A stretch of 64,000 nt of DNA. Source: Actinopolyspora mortivallis DSM 44261 (lineage in GTDB: Bacteria; Actinomycetota; Actinomycetes; Mycobacteriales; Pseudonocardiaceae). Location: NCBI RefSeq assembly GCF_000384035.1, contig NZ_KB913024.1, forward strand, positions 3,763,021 through 3,827,020. Reading direction: 5' to 3'. Positions 44,106 through 53,105 of the stretch are shown here, in pieces (within the stretch, counting starts at the first letter, position 1; each line of letters opens with the position of its first letter). The notes under the pieces were generated by a model. That model saw only the letters and a program-made list of their open reading frames with translations, made no database searches and was not told the origin of the DNA. A program made the position numbers and the translations under genes.

Positions 44106-45026
44106 TCAGCGGACCGCGTGCGGCGGACGGCCCGCGCGGGGCGGAGGCGGAGCGCCCCGCACCCGCAGTACCCGTCCCCTCCCCCGGGAGGTCGGGTCGG
44201 GCGGGACGAGCATCCGGACGGTCCAACCGACCACCCGCACCGAGACCAGCGCGGTCACGCTCAACGCCAGATCGGAGCAGGCGTGCAGCACCACGCCGTC
44301 GGCCATCGCCTGAACGCCGTCCCGCAGCCCCCACAGCATCGTCGTCCAGCCCAGCAGCAGACACCCAACCCAGCACAGCCACCACAGCCGCACCAGCCGT
44401 GAGGGGACGGGCCTGCCCGCGCCGGAACGCTCCCCCACACCGCGCAGGGTGACGTCCTCCAGCTCGGCCAGCACCGAGCCCGGCACGAACAGGTTCACCC
44501 CCGGAACAGCCGTGCCCAGCACCACCTGCCAGTCCTCCCGCGCGGGCAGCAGCCCGGCACGTTCGTGGGCGCAGGTCCGCGCCCGCAGCACCCACAGCAC
44601 CCCCAGCACCACGGCCAGCAGGCCGAACAACCAGGTCACGATGCCGAGAGTGGACACCAGCGCGTCCGAGACCGCCACCGTGACACCACCGAGGGCGCCC
44701 GAACGGCTCCACAACAGCAGCACGTAGCGCCACGCCTCGGCCCCGGCCGCCAGCACCCCGAGCCCGGCGGTGATCCACAACGTGGAAACGACCGTCCCGG
44801 ACAGCGCCGCCAACCGCTCAGCGGGATCGGAACGCCTCGTGGTCGGCAACGCCAGCGGCCACCGCCAGCCCAACGGGGGAAAACCCCAACGCGGCGGGGC
44901 GACATAGGCCGGAGGACCCTGGTAGGGGGCTCGCGGCGCGGCAGGGGGCCGGGGACGTTCCGGCCCGCTCGGCGGGGTGGCCGTCCACTCCGTCCGGGGG
45001 CCGGACCTCGGATGGGCAGTGTTCAC
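44106..45026 (-). CDS. DUF4328 membrane protein
   Basis: 306-residue protein with a ~75-residue proline-rich cytoplasmic N-terminus and about five or six membrane helices. It includes the DUF4328-type ending GRPVPSRLVRLWWLCWVGCLLLGW. GTG 45026 overlaps the rhodanese stop in a GTGA junction, so the two are translationally coupled. Function unknown. Confidence 0.75.
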   Translation of the reverse strand: MNTAHPRSGPRTEWTATPPSGPERPRPPAAPRAPYQGPPAYVAPPRWGFPPLGWRWPLALPTTRRSDPAERLAALSGTVVSTLWITAGLGVLAAGAEAWRYVLLLWSRSGALGGVTVAVSDALVSTLGIVTWLFGLLAVVLGVLWVLRARTCAHERAGLLPAREDWQVVLGTAVPGVNLFVPGSVLAELEDVTLRGVGERSGAGRPVPSRLVRLWWLCWVGCLLLGWTTMLWGLRDGVQAMADGVVLHACSDLALSVTALVSVRVVGWTVRMLVPPDPTSRGRGRVLRVRGAPPPPRAGRPPHAVR

Positions 45027-45376
45027 AGCACGTAGGGCTCCGCCTCGGGATCGTCCGCCACAACGGGACGACCGATGGACGACCAGCCGTTCATCCCGCG
45101 CTCCACGTTGACCGCGTCCCAGCCGCTGGCGTTGAGATACGCGGTGACCTTGGAGGAACGTCCGCCGGAACGGCAGATCACGTAGAGCTGGTCCACCTCG
45201 GGGATCTCGTCCAGTCGCTGCGGGATCTCGCTCATCGGGATGTGGACCGCACCGGGAGCGTGTCCCGCGTCCCACTCCTCCTGCTCGCGGACGTCGAGCA
45301 GACTGCCCTCGGGAAGCTGCTCCGGCAGCTCCTCGGGAGAGACCGCCGGAACTCGACCATGCATCGGTGTAGTCAC
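45023..45376 (-). CDS. Single-domain rhodanese-like sulfurtransferase
   Basis: 117 residues with the rhodanese fold: LLDVREQEEWDAGHAPGAVHIPMSEI followed by the active-site loop VICRSGGRS with catalytic Cys68. It transfers sulfane sulfur to an acceptor in the cytoplasm; the specific partner is unknown. It overlaps the DUF4328 gene. Confidence 0.9.
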   Translation of the reverse strand: MTTPMHGRVPAVSPEELPEQLPEGSLLDVREQEEWDAGHAPGAVHIPMSEIPQRLDEIPEVDQLYVICRSGGRSSKVTAYLNASGWDAVNVERGMNGWSSIGRPVVADDPEAEPYVL

Positions 45377-45471
45377 ACCCCGATGCTGCCATGCCGGGCG
45401 GCGCGACCGCCCACCGCAGTCGCCGCCGTCCCGGCCGCCTCCCCACGGTCCACCGCGCGGGCCGGGTCCGT

Positions 45472-47304
45472 TCAGCGGGCGCGTCTGCTGCGCACCAGCC
45501 GGTGCCTGCCGCGACGGCCACGCTCGGCGGAGTCCCCGTCCTGCCCGGTGGACTCATCCAGGGAGCGGTCGCGCAGGAAACCCAGCCGGTCGGGGGTGTG
45601 CATCCGCATCATCACCCGAGCCGTGTCAGCGGGGACACGACCGCTGGTGATCTTGCTGACCACCACCGTCACCACGAACGCCGCCGGGACGGTGAACGCG
45701 GCCGGCTGCAACAGCACCGCCGACCACCAGCCGTAGCCGTCCCCGAGGAAGGCCCCGGTGAGCACGGCGAGCAGCACCAGTCCTCCGCCCACGATCAGCC
45801 CGCCCATGGCCCCGGCCGCGGTCAACCGGCGCCACCAGATCCCGAGCACCAACAGCGGGAAGAACGTGGAGGCGGCCATCGCGAAGGCCAGACCGACGCT
45901 CTGCGAGATGTCCCGTCCGATGGCGATCAGCGCCAACGCCACCGGGAGGATGCACGAGCCGAGAGCGATCCACCGGAAGTTACCGAGCTTGCCGGGAAGC
46001 AGGTCGGTGAACAGCACACTGGACACGCTCATCACCAGCCCGGAGGAGGTGGACAGGAACGCCGCGAACGCCCCGGCCGCGGTGATCGCGCCGATCAGCT
46101 CCCCCGGCCACCCCTGGAGCACGGCCGTGGGAAGCAACAGCACCGCGGCGTCGGTGTTGCCCGTGACCAGCAGCTGCGGCACGTAGAACCGGGACAGCAC
46201 CCCGAGGATGGTGGGGAACAGGTAGAACACGCCGAGCAGTCCCAGCACCACGAGCGTGGTGCGCCGCGCCCCCTGTCCCGTGGGATTGGTGTAGAACCGC
46301 ATCAGCACGTGCGGCAGCCCCATGGTGCCCAGGAAGGTGGACAGCATCAGGGAGTAGGTCTCGAACAGCTCGTAGGAGTCCCCGTCCTGCGGCAGCAGCC
46401 AGGAACGGTTGCTGGGCTCGGCGTCGGCGACCACGGGAACGGCGCTGCCCTCGGGAAAACGCAGTTCGGAGCCGGAGGCGACCCGGTGGATGCCGGTGGT
46501 CAGGTACACGCTCTCCCGGGATTCCTCCCCCCGGCCCACGGTGTCGTGCAGCTCCTCCGGCCCGGGGCCCGCCAGCACGTCCACCCAGACGGGCTCGGTG
46601 ACCCGCAACCGCACGTCGGTCTCGATCCGCACCGTGGTGGCGCGTTCGAAAACCGGCGGCAGCGGTTCGTCCAGACTCCGGCGGTGCCGGTCGTCATCGC
46701 CCAGGAAGACGAAGAAGAGCACGAACACCGGAACGCTGATGGCGAACAGCTTCACCCCGTACTGCACGGCCTGCACCAGGGTGACCGCGCGCATCCCCCC
46801 GCTGAGCACGCCGGTGAGCACCACCAGCGCCACCAGCAGGATCCCCGTCGAATAGGGGATACCGGTGATGGTGGACAGCGTCACCCCGGCCGCCTGCAAC
46901 TGGGGCACCAGGTACAGCCACCCGATCAGCACCACCAGCACGGTCGACACCGCCCGCAGCCGGGCCGAGTCCAACCGCACCTGGGCGAAGTCGGGCAGCG
47001 TGTACGCCCCGGAACGGCGCAGCGGCGCCGCCACGAACAGGATCAGCGCCAGATAGCCCGCCGTGTAGCCGACGGGATACCACAGGGCCTCGATGCCGTC
47101 CTTGAGCATCAGCCCCGCCACCCCGAGGAAGGAGGCCGCCGACAGGTACTCCCCCGCGATGGCCGCCGCGTTGCGCTCCACCCCGACCATGCGGCGGGCG
47201 AGCAGGAAGTCCGATGTGGTGTGCGCGCCGCGTGAGCCCCACACGGCGAGGGTGAAGGTCATCACCGCCGTCAGCGCCACACCGCCGAGCGCCCACGGGT
47301 TCAC
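45472..47304 (-). CDS. Sodium/solute symporter (acetate/monocarboxylate ActP-like)
   Basis: 610-residue SSS-family permease with about 13 helices. Typical motifs are SDFLLARRMVGVERNAAAIAGEYLSAASFLGVAGL, GGMRAVTLVQAVQY and STSSGLVMSVSSVLFTDL. A ~90-residue hydrophilic insertion (from GDDDRHRRSLDEP to the ELFETYSLML helix) interrupts the middle, larger than in E. coli ActP as I recall it. GTG 47304 overlaps the upstream small membrane gene (GTGA), the arrangement of actP with its DUF485 partner. LytTR and LytS genes lie upstream on the same strand. Acetate or a short monocarboxylate is the likely substrate. Confidence 0.85.
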   Translation of the reverse strand: MNPWALGGVALTAVMTFTLAVWGSRGAHTTSDFLLARRMVGVERNAAAIAGEYLSAASFLGVAGLMLKDGIEALWYPVGYTAGYLALILFVAAPLRRSGAYTLPDFAQVRLDSARLRAVSTVLVVLIGWLYLVPQLQAAGVTLSTITGIPYSTGILLVALVVLTGVLSGGMRAVTLVQAVQYGVKLFAISVPVFVLFFVFLGDDDRHRRSLDEPLPPVFERATTVRIETDVRLRVTEPVWVDVLAGPGPEELHDTVGRGEESRESVYLTTGIHRVASGSELRFPEGSAVPVVADAEPSNRSWLLPQDGDSYELFETYSLMLSTFLGTMGLPHVLMRFYTNPTGQGARRTTLVVLGLLGVFYLFPTILGVLSRFYVPQLLVTGNTDAAVLLLPTAVLQGWPGELIGAITAAGAFAAFLSTSSGLVMSVSSVLFTDLLPGKLGNFRWIALGSCILPVALALIAIGRDISQSVGLAFAMAASTFFPLLVLGIWWRRLTAAGAMGGLIVGGGLVLLAVLTGAFLGDGYGWWSAVLLQPAAFTVPAAFVVTVVVSKITSGRVPADTARVMMRMHTPDRLGFLRDRSLDESTGQDGDSAERGRRGRHRLVRSRRAR

Positions 47305-47696
47305 CGCCGCACCAGCTCCGTGAACTCGCGCTCGTTGCGCTCGGCCCACCGGGTTCCGAGATATCCGATCAGCAGGATGAACGGAAACGGAAACACCCCC
47401 AGCACCAGCCAGGGCAACGGCACCCCGAACGGGCGCACCTCGGACAGCGCGGGCACGAAGCGCAACAGCACCGGCAGCGCCCCCAGCACCAGCGCCGCCA
47501 CCGCGGCCAGCAGCAGCGCGGCGCGTAACTGGGCGCGGACCAGGGAGTGCACCACGGCCTCGCTCATGCTGTTCTGGTCCTCGAGGTCGATGACCGTGCG
47601 CTGCACCTCGCGGGCGCCGCTCCTGTTGGCCAGCACCACCCGTTTACGGCGCGGGGCGCGTGGATGAGGCCGCTCCGGTGTGTTGTTCGTGGTCAC
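47301..47696 (-). CDS. Small membrane protein paired with the symporter (DUF485-like)
   Basis: 131-residue protein with two membrane helices (LRAALLLAAVAALVLGALPVLL and PLPWLVLGVFPFPFILLIGYLG) and a basic N-terminus. It ends in ERNEREFTELVRR, reminiscent of DUF485 proteins that accompany acetate permeases. GAGGGGG precedes GTG 47696 with good spacing. The stop overlaps the symporter start. The role is inferred from pairing. Confidence 0.7.
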   Translation of the reverse strand: MTTNNTPERPHPRAPRRKRVVLANRSGAREVQRTVIDLEDQNSMSEAVVHSLVRAQLRAALLLAAVAALVLGALPVLLRFVPALSEVRPFGVPLPWLVLGVFPFPFILLIGYLGTRWAERNEREFTELVRR

Positions 47697-47756
47697 GACC
47701 GCCACCCCCTCTCCGGAGTTCCACAGTGGTCTCGACGTTCGCCCGCCCGGCGGTAC

Positions 47757-48653
47757 TCACCGGGGTGGAGGGGGAGAACGCACCAGTCGGTCCTTGAGCT
47801 CGCGGGTGTGTCTGCGGCTGACCGGAAGCTCCCGCGTCTCCCGCTGTGAGCCACCCGCGATGAGCACCGAATACCCCGAGGAGGACATGCGCAGTTCGTT
47901 GATGAGGTTCAACGCGACCAGATAGGACCGGTGGATGCGCACGAACCCGGCGTCCGCCCACTTCTCCTCCAACTGGGCCAGCGGGATGCGCACCAGGTGC
48001 GAGCCCTCGTCGGTGTGCAGCCGCGCGTAGTCACCCTGGGCCTCCACCCAGCGCACCTGCGAACGCTGCACCAGGCGAGTGGTGCCGCCCAGCTCCACCG
48101 GGATCACCGAGTGGTCGTCGCGGTCGGCCTCGCCCTGTCCCGAGGCCAACGCACGCGCGCCGTCACCGCCCCGTTCCAGCTGTGGCGCGGAGATGCGCTG
48201 CACCTTGCGCAGCGCGCGTTCCATCCGTTCCGGACCGAACGGTTTCATCACGTAGTCGAGCGCCCCCAGGTCGAAGGCCTCCAACGCGTTCTCCCCGTGG
48301 GCGGTGATGAACACCAGGGCGGGGGCGTTCTCGAAGGAGTACAGCACCCGGGCCAGGTCCATACCGGTCAGTCCCGGCATGGCCACGTCGATGAACACCG
48401 CGTCCACCAGCGGCGCGTTCTCGGGGCGACCACGCAGCTCGGGGTTGTCCCTGCGCAGCATCCGCAGTGCCTCGGCGGCGTCGAACGCCGTAAGCACCTT
48501 CCCGACCCGAGGGTTCCTGTCCAGCATCTCCTGCGTCGACTCGACCCCGGGCTTCTCGTCGTCGACGATCAGGACGACGAGACCGTCCCGACCGGAGCCG
48601 CCGTTACCGTCACGTCCCCCGTACGGGCCGCCGGTGCGCTGTGGTGTATTCAC
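47757..48653 (-). CDS. LytTR-type response regulator
   Basis: 298-residue regulator: receiver (VVLIVDDEKPGVESTQEML; Asp in AVFIDVAMPGLTG; Lys in YVMKPFG), a linker, and a LytTR DNA-binding domain (VRWVEAQGDYARLHTDEGSHLVRIPLAQLEEKW ... FVRIHRSYLVALNLINELR). GTG 48653 follows GGGAGG. It is the probable partner of the LytS kinase at 49918-51309, separated from it by an S49 peptidase gene. It is likely to regulate the adjacent symporter, as in other LytTR/acetate-permease loci. Confidence 0.92.
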   Translation of the reverse strand: MNTPQRTGGPYGGRDGNGGSGRDGLVVLIVDDEKPGVESTQEMLDRNPRVGKVLTAFDAAEALRMLRRDNPELRGRPENAPLVDAVFIDVAMPGLTGMDLARVLYSFENAPALVFITAHGENALEAFDLGALDYVMKPFGPERMERALRKVQRISAPQLERGGDGARALASGQGEADRDDHSVIPVELGGTTRLVQRSQVRWVEAQGDYARLHTDEGSHLVRIPLAQLEEKWADAGFVRIHRSYLVALNLINELRMSSSGYSVLIAGGSQRETRELPVSRRHTRELKDRLVRSPPPPR

Positions 48654-48927
48654 GGCAACGCCCAATCCTCCCGCGCTCACCGAACTCACGTCCACGGCCG
48701 GGCGAGCCGACCGCCACGGCACCGTGCGGCGCCGCCGGACGAACCCGGCCACGAGCGAGTCGTGTGACTCACCACATTCAACCTAAGCCCCCGCATTCAT
48801 GTTTCGCGCGGTGGGTGCACATGCATTCGCACGATCGGCGCAATCGGGCCGCACCACGCGGAGAGTGACACCGAGTCCACACGGGACAAGCACGGTGTCG
48901 GCGGGCGGCCTCCCGCACGGACCCGGC

Positions 48928-49836
48928 TCACAGCCCGAAACGGGACCACATGGCGCGGTGTTCCACACGGTCGAGCACGGCGTCCACCGCTCCGGCGAAC
49001 AGTCCGCTCGCCCCACCGGTGGGACCGGCCACCCCCAGCCGGGCCAACAGCGGCTTACGCGGTTCCACCGAGACCACGTGCGCCTCGGGGAAACGACGGG
49101 AGACCACCCCGCGCAGCGTTCCCAGACCGTCCACCAGGCCCAGTTCCGCGGCCCGACGCCCGGTCCAGACCTCGCCGGAGAAGAGGTCCTCGTCCGCGCC
49201 GGAGACGGCCTCACCGCGCCGCCTGCGCACCCAGTCGGCGAACTGCGTGTGCAGCTCCCGCTGCATACCCTGCAACCACTGCACGTCCTCGGGATCCTCC
49301 GGGCGGAACGGGTCCAGTCTGGACTTGTGCTCCCCGGCGGTGTGCACCCGCCGTTCGATCCCGGCGCGCCGCAGCAGCTCGTCCAGCCCGAAACCGGCGC
49401 TGAGCACCCCCACGGAACCCACCATGGAGCTGGCGTGCGCGTAGATCTCGTCCCCGGCGCAGGCGAGCCAGTACCCGCCGGAGGCGGCCACGTCCTCGCA
49501 GAAGGCCAGCACCGGAACGTCCCTGTCCTCGGCGAGCTCACGGACGCGTTCGGCCACCAGCGCCGACTGGGTGGCCGCGCCCCCCGGCGAGTTGACGGAC
49601 AGGGCCACGGCGGAAAGCCTGTCGAAGGAGAACGCACGGTTCAGCGCCGACTCGACCGTCTGCAACGAGATCGAGGGGCGGTTGACCGGGGACGGCATCG
49701 GCGTGATCGGGCCGTGCAGCTTGATCACGGGAACCACCGGACCGCGCTCGGCACGTTCGGCGAGTTTGCCCGGCAGCTTCCTGGAGACCTTGTCCGACAG
49801 CGTCCCGGCCAGTTTCTGGGCTGGTTTGTCACTCAT
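48928..49836 (-). CDS. S49-family signal peptide peptidase-like protease
   Basis: 302-residue SppA-type serine protease. It has the ALSVNSPGGAATQS motif, nucleophile Ser119 (EDVAASGGYWLA) and general-base Lys171 (AGEHKSRLDPF). There is no obvious transmembrane helix, so it may be cytoplasmic or peripheral. It may degrade signal peptides or membrane-derived peptides. It lies between the LytTR regulator and the LytS kinase on the same strand. Confidence 0.88.
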   Translation of the reverse strand: MSDKPAQKLAGTLSDKVSRKLPGKLAERAERGPVVPVIKLHGPITPMPSPVNRPSISLQTVESALNRAFSFDRLSAVALSVNSPGGAATQSALVAERVRELAEDRDVPVLAFCEDVAASGGYWLACAGDEIYAHASSMVGSVGVLSAGFGLDELLRRAGIERRVHTAGEHKSRLDPFRPEDPEDVQWLQGMQRELHTQFADWVRRRRGEAVSGADEDLFSGEVWTGRRAAELGLVDGLGTLRGVVSRRFPEAHVVSVEPRKPLLARLGVAGPTGGASGLFAGAVDAVLDRVEHRAMWSRFGL

Positions 49837-49917
49837 GCCCCCACGTTACTGGCAACGGGGGGACTGTCGGTGACACGATTGGGCCGCCCGGGCGGAACCC
49901 ACCCGCCCCTGCCGGCG

Positions 49918-51309
49918 TCACCGACCTGAGGCGCGGACCGGCACGTCCTGGGCGCTCTCCTCGACGTCCTCCGAGGCTTCGACGTCCTCCGGGACTTCGG
50001 CGGACTCCGGGACTTCGGCGGACTCCGACGTCTCCGGAACCCGCTCGGCGGTCTCCGCCTCCCGCGGTTCCGACGCGGGCGGCTCCGGATCCCCGCCCCA
50101 CTCGGAGTACTCCCCCGTCACCGGCCGCACTCCCGGGGCGAACTTGGGCACCCGCATGCTCACCTTCATGCCCGCCCCCTGTTCGGTCTCCACCACGAGG
50201 CCGTAGTCGTTGCCGAAGGTCGCGCGCATCCTGTCGTTGACGTTGCCCAGTCCCACGTGCGAACCCTCGGTGTGGGTGCCCTCCAGTTCCTCCTCCAGCT
50301 GGCGCGGGTCCATGCCGACACCGTCGTCGTCCACACTGATCAGGGCCTCGCTGCCGTTGTCCTCGGCGACCACCGAGACCGTGCCGCCTCCGGGTTTCTT
50401 CGCCAGGCCGTGGCGCACCGCGTTCTCCACCAGGGGTTGCAGCGCCAGGAACGGCAGCACCACCGGCAGCACCTCGGGAGCTATCTTGAGCTGCACCTTC
50501 AGTCGCTCGGGACCGAAACGGGCGCTTTCCAGCATCAGGTAACGGTCGATGTTGCGGATCTCCTCGGCCAGGGTCGTGTACATCTCGTTGGACCGGAACG
50601 AGTACCTGGTGAAGTCCGCGAACTCGGTGATCAGCTCCGTGGCCTGGTCCGGGTCCGTGCGGATCAACGTCGAGATCGTGTTCAACGCGTTGTAGACGAA
50701 GTGCGGCGAGATCTGGGCACGCAGCGCGCGCACCTCGGCCTCGGCCAGTTTCTCCCGGGACACCTGCAACTCGGCCAACTCCAGCTGGGCCGAGACGTGG
50801 TCGGCGACCTCCTTGGCGGCCCGGATCAGCCGTCTGCGGTCCCCGGCGGTGATCAGCACCAGCGCACCACGGTTGCTGTTGTCCACCTCCAGGGGGACGA
50901 CCACGGCGTGCCGCATCAGACAGGGGCGTTCGTCGCAGGGGAGATCGGCGTGGTCGACGTACTCGCTCTTACCGGTCCGCAGGGCGCGGTCGATCGTGTC
51001 CGTGAGGTCGCGGTAGTGCTCGTTGACACCACCGTCCCAGCTCAGCAGCGTCCCCTCCGCGTCGACGATACCGACGGCCACACAGGCCAGCAGCGCCCGC
51101 AGGTGCGGGGCCGTCCGGTCGGCGGCCTCCTGGTCGAGACCACGACGCAGATACGGGGCGGCGCTCGTGACCCGGTGCAACGCCTCCAGTGTCGCGTCCT
51201 CGCGGGAGGTACTGACCCGGCGCGAACGGCACAACATCACGAACATGGCGAGCACGGCCAGCGCCGCGACCAGTGTCAGCACTGTCCGCTCCGACAACAG
51301 TTCGAGCAC
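49918..51309 (-). CDS. LytS-type sensor histidine kinase
   Basis: 463 residues. One N-terminal membrane helix (LTLVAALAVLAMFVMLC), a GAF-like sensor region (residues 60-170) containing a CDERPC cysteine pair (125, 130), and the His_kinase domain with His203 (QISPHFVYNALN). The HATPase has LVENAVRHGLAKK and DDGVGMDP. A ~70-residue acidic, Glu/Ser/Val-rich tail is unusual. It is the partner of the LytTR regulator; the Cys pair hints at redox or metal sensing, which is speculative. Confidence 0.9.
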   Translation of the reverse strand: MLELLSERTVLTLVAALAVLAMFVMLCRSRRVSTSREDATLEALHRVTSAAPYLRRGLDQEAADRTAPHLRALLACVAVGIVDAEGTLLSWDGGVNEHYRDLTDTIDRALRTGKSEYVDHADLPCDERPCLMRHAVVVPLEVDNSNRGALVLITAGDRRRLIRAAKEVADHVSAQLELAELQVSREKLAEAEVRALRAQISPHFVYNALNTISTLIRTDPDQATELITEFADFTRYSFRSNEMYTTLAEEIRNIDRYLMLESARFGPERLKVQLKIAPEVLPVVLPFLALQPLVENAVRHGLAKKPGGGTVSVVAEDNGSEALISVDDDGVGMDPRQLEEELEGTHTEGSHVGLGNVNDRMRATFGNDYGLVVETEQGAGMKVSMRVPKFAPGVRPVTGEYSEWGGDPEPPASEPREAETAERVPETSESAEVPESAEVPEDVEASEDVEESAQDVPVRASGR

Positions 51310-51553
51310 GCTTCACATGTTCGCCGGACATCACCCGTGGAATCAAGGAGACCACGACCAGTGCACGCTGGGAGTCGGTGAGCGGTTCCGGGAACTTCCG
51401 CCGTGCGGAATTCGCAACCACGATCGAGGGAACAGGCACGCCTCAGCGACGAACAGTGGCCGCTCGTGCCGGGACACTCGGTCCGGATCGGACGAAGCCG
51501 CATCCCTCCTTCCGTGTCACGGGGCCCGAAGAGGCCGCGGCGGCGTCGCGTGC

Positions 51554-51991
51554 TCACTCCACCGGTTGCAGCGGGCCGTTCATGTCCGGCTCGGCGTAGA
51601 GCTCGATGTTGCGGGCCACCCGCGCCCCCTCCTGGTGGGCGGTCAGCGCGCCCCGCACCACACCGACCCAGCGTTCCGGGGGATGCTCGTCGGTGTCTCC
51701 CGGGGTCTCGGCGATGATCGACCAGGGCCTGCGCACCAGCCAACGCACCGGGAAGAACAACACCAGCAACAGCAGCGCCAGGATCAGCCAGCCGGGGACC
51801 ACCACCGTGGCGGGAGTCCACACCAGAAACGTCACGACCATGACCAACACGATCGCCCCCATGACGATCCCCTGCGAGCGACCGCCGCTGACGTCGTGCT
51901 CCCAGTCGTCGATCTCCAGTGGGTTGCTCCATTCGATGCTGGTCCGCAGGGTCCATCGCCGACCGTCGGATCCACGCACCGCGCGGTTCAT
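51554..51991 (-). CDS. DUF983-like membrane protein
   Basis: 145-residue protein: an N-terminal soluble part (MNRAVRGSDGRRWTLRTSIEWSNP), two closely spaced membrane helices (IVMGAIVLVMVVTFLVW and VPGWLILALLLLVLFFPVRWLV) and a C-terminal domain ending NGPLQPVE. It resembles proteins annotated DUF983 in actinobacteria. GGAGG precedes ATG 51991. Function unknown. Confidence 0.75.
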   Translation of the reverse strand: MNRAVRGSDGRRWTLRTSIEWSNPLEIDDWEHDVSGGRSQGIVMGAIVLVMVVTFLVWTPATVVVPGWLILALLLLVLFFPVRWLVRRPWSIIAETPGDTDEHPPERWVGVVRGALTAHQEGARVARNIELYAEPDMNGPLQPVE

Positions 51992-52159
51992 AGCCGCCTC
52001 CACGCACCGGGACACGTCACGGGTCCCACCTCGGTCGATCAATCCTCGCGCACACCGTACCGCGCACCGGACGCGAATGCGCCCCTTTCCCGCACGGATT
52101 ACTCTTCCGGAGGAGGCAGGCGGCCCCGGTCGCCACACGTCCGCGCGAGGGGAGCGGAT

Positions 52160-52561
52160 ATGGAACTGGAGCGGGCCCGTTCGATCCTGCGGGAACAGCA
52201 CCACGCGGTACTCGCCACCCTTCGGGGCGACGGCACACCCCAGCTGAGCCCCGTGCTGACCGCAGTGGACACAGCAGGGCGGGCCGTGGTGAGCACCACG
52301 GCGAACACGGCCAAGGTCGCCAATCTCCGGCGTGATCCCCGAGCCTGGCTGTGCGTGCTGCCCGACGAGTTCTTCGGGCGGTGGATCCAGGTGGAGGGCA
52401 CCACCGAGATCGTCCCGCTGCCCGAGGCCATGCCGCTGCTGGAGGAGTACTACCGCTCCGTGGCGGGCGAACACCAGGACTGGGAGCAGTACCGCGCCGC
52501 CATGCGCGCCGAGAACAGGGTGCTGTTGCGTGTCGAACTCACCCGCGCCGGGCCGTCCTGA
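52160..52561 (+). CDS. PPOX-class (F420/FMN split-barrel) oxidoreductase
   Basis: 133-residue split beta-barrel flavin- or F420-binding protein (ILREQHHAVLATLRGDGTPQLSPV; VVSTTANTAKVANLRRDPRAWLCVL; RWIQVEGTTEI). The family uses F420H2 or FMN to reduce small molecules; this size fits F420-dependent PPOX members. ATG 52160 is preceded by GAGGGGAG. Substrate unknown. It is divergent from the DUF983 gene. Confidence 0.88.
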   Translation: MELERARSILREQHHAVLATLRGDGTPQLSPVLTAVDTAGRAVVSTTANTAKVANLRRDPRAWLCVLPDEFFGRWIQVEGTTEIVPLPEAMPLLEEYYRSVAGEHQDWEQYRAAMRAENRVLLRVELTRAGPS

Positions 52562-52657
52562 GCCCGACCGCGGTCCGGTCGCCACCCCCCTGTGAGGGGA
52601 TTCTTCCGCCTGCGGTAGAGTGTGAGCCGAAGCGGCGGTCAGGCCGACTTCGCGAGT

Positions 52658-52729
52658 GCGGATGTAGCGCAGCGGTAGCGCATCAGCTTGCCAAGCTGAG
52701 GGTCGCGGGTTCGAATCCCGTCATCCGCT
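52658..52729 (+). tRNA. tRNA-Gly (GCC)
   Basis: 72 bases folding as a cloverleaf. The acceptor stem GCGGATG pairs with CATCCGC, the anticodon is GCC at 52690-52692 (loop TTGCCAA), and GGTTCGAATCC forms the T arm. The discriminator is T. CCA is not encoded. A terminator follows directly. Confidence 0.96.
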
Positions 52730-52735
52730 CTGTTC

Positions 52736-52770
52736 AGAGCCCCGTCGGTGCCCGGCACCGGCGGGGCTCT
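52736..52770 (+). terminator. Terminator after tRNA-Gly
   Basis: AGAGCCCCG and CGGGGCTCT form a 9-base stem with additional inner pairing (CGGTGCC/GGCACCG) in the loop, followed by TCTCGT, seven bases after the tRNA. Confidence 0.75.
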
Positions 52771-52962
52771 TCTCGTGTCGACGGCGGCGCACTCCTCCAG
52801 GGGAACGGTTCTTCCCGCACCGCGCGTGGCGCTACCGGCCGGTTCCCTGACCCGCTACGCGGGACCACCCGTTCCCGCATGATCGGCGTAGCCGTGGTGA
52901 CCGGCAAGAGACGGAGCCGGACAACCCCCGTCAGCGGCGCCGCACTGCTCCAGAAGGAGCAT

Positions 52963-52998
52963 AGGTCTAGACCAGAACTTCCCATAAGGTCTGGACCA
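52963..52998 (+). promoter_or_regulatory. Tandem DasR-type (chitinase promoter) repeats
   Basis: AGGTCTAGACCA (52963-52974) and AGGTCTGGACCA (52987-52998) are 24 bases apart. They closely match the 12-base direct repeats of streptomycete chitinase promoters and the DasR responsive element core TGGTCTAGACCA. They precede the LPMO gene by about 110 bases. Confidence 0.75.
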
Positions 52999-53105
52999 AA
53001 GTGATGGTGATCAACGGCACAGAGTTACGCGAAACGGAGCTGTCCGCGCCCGGGAGAACGTCCGTAGCTTCTCCGGTTACCACGAAACGACCGGAAGGAG
53101 AACCG

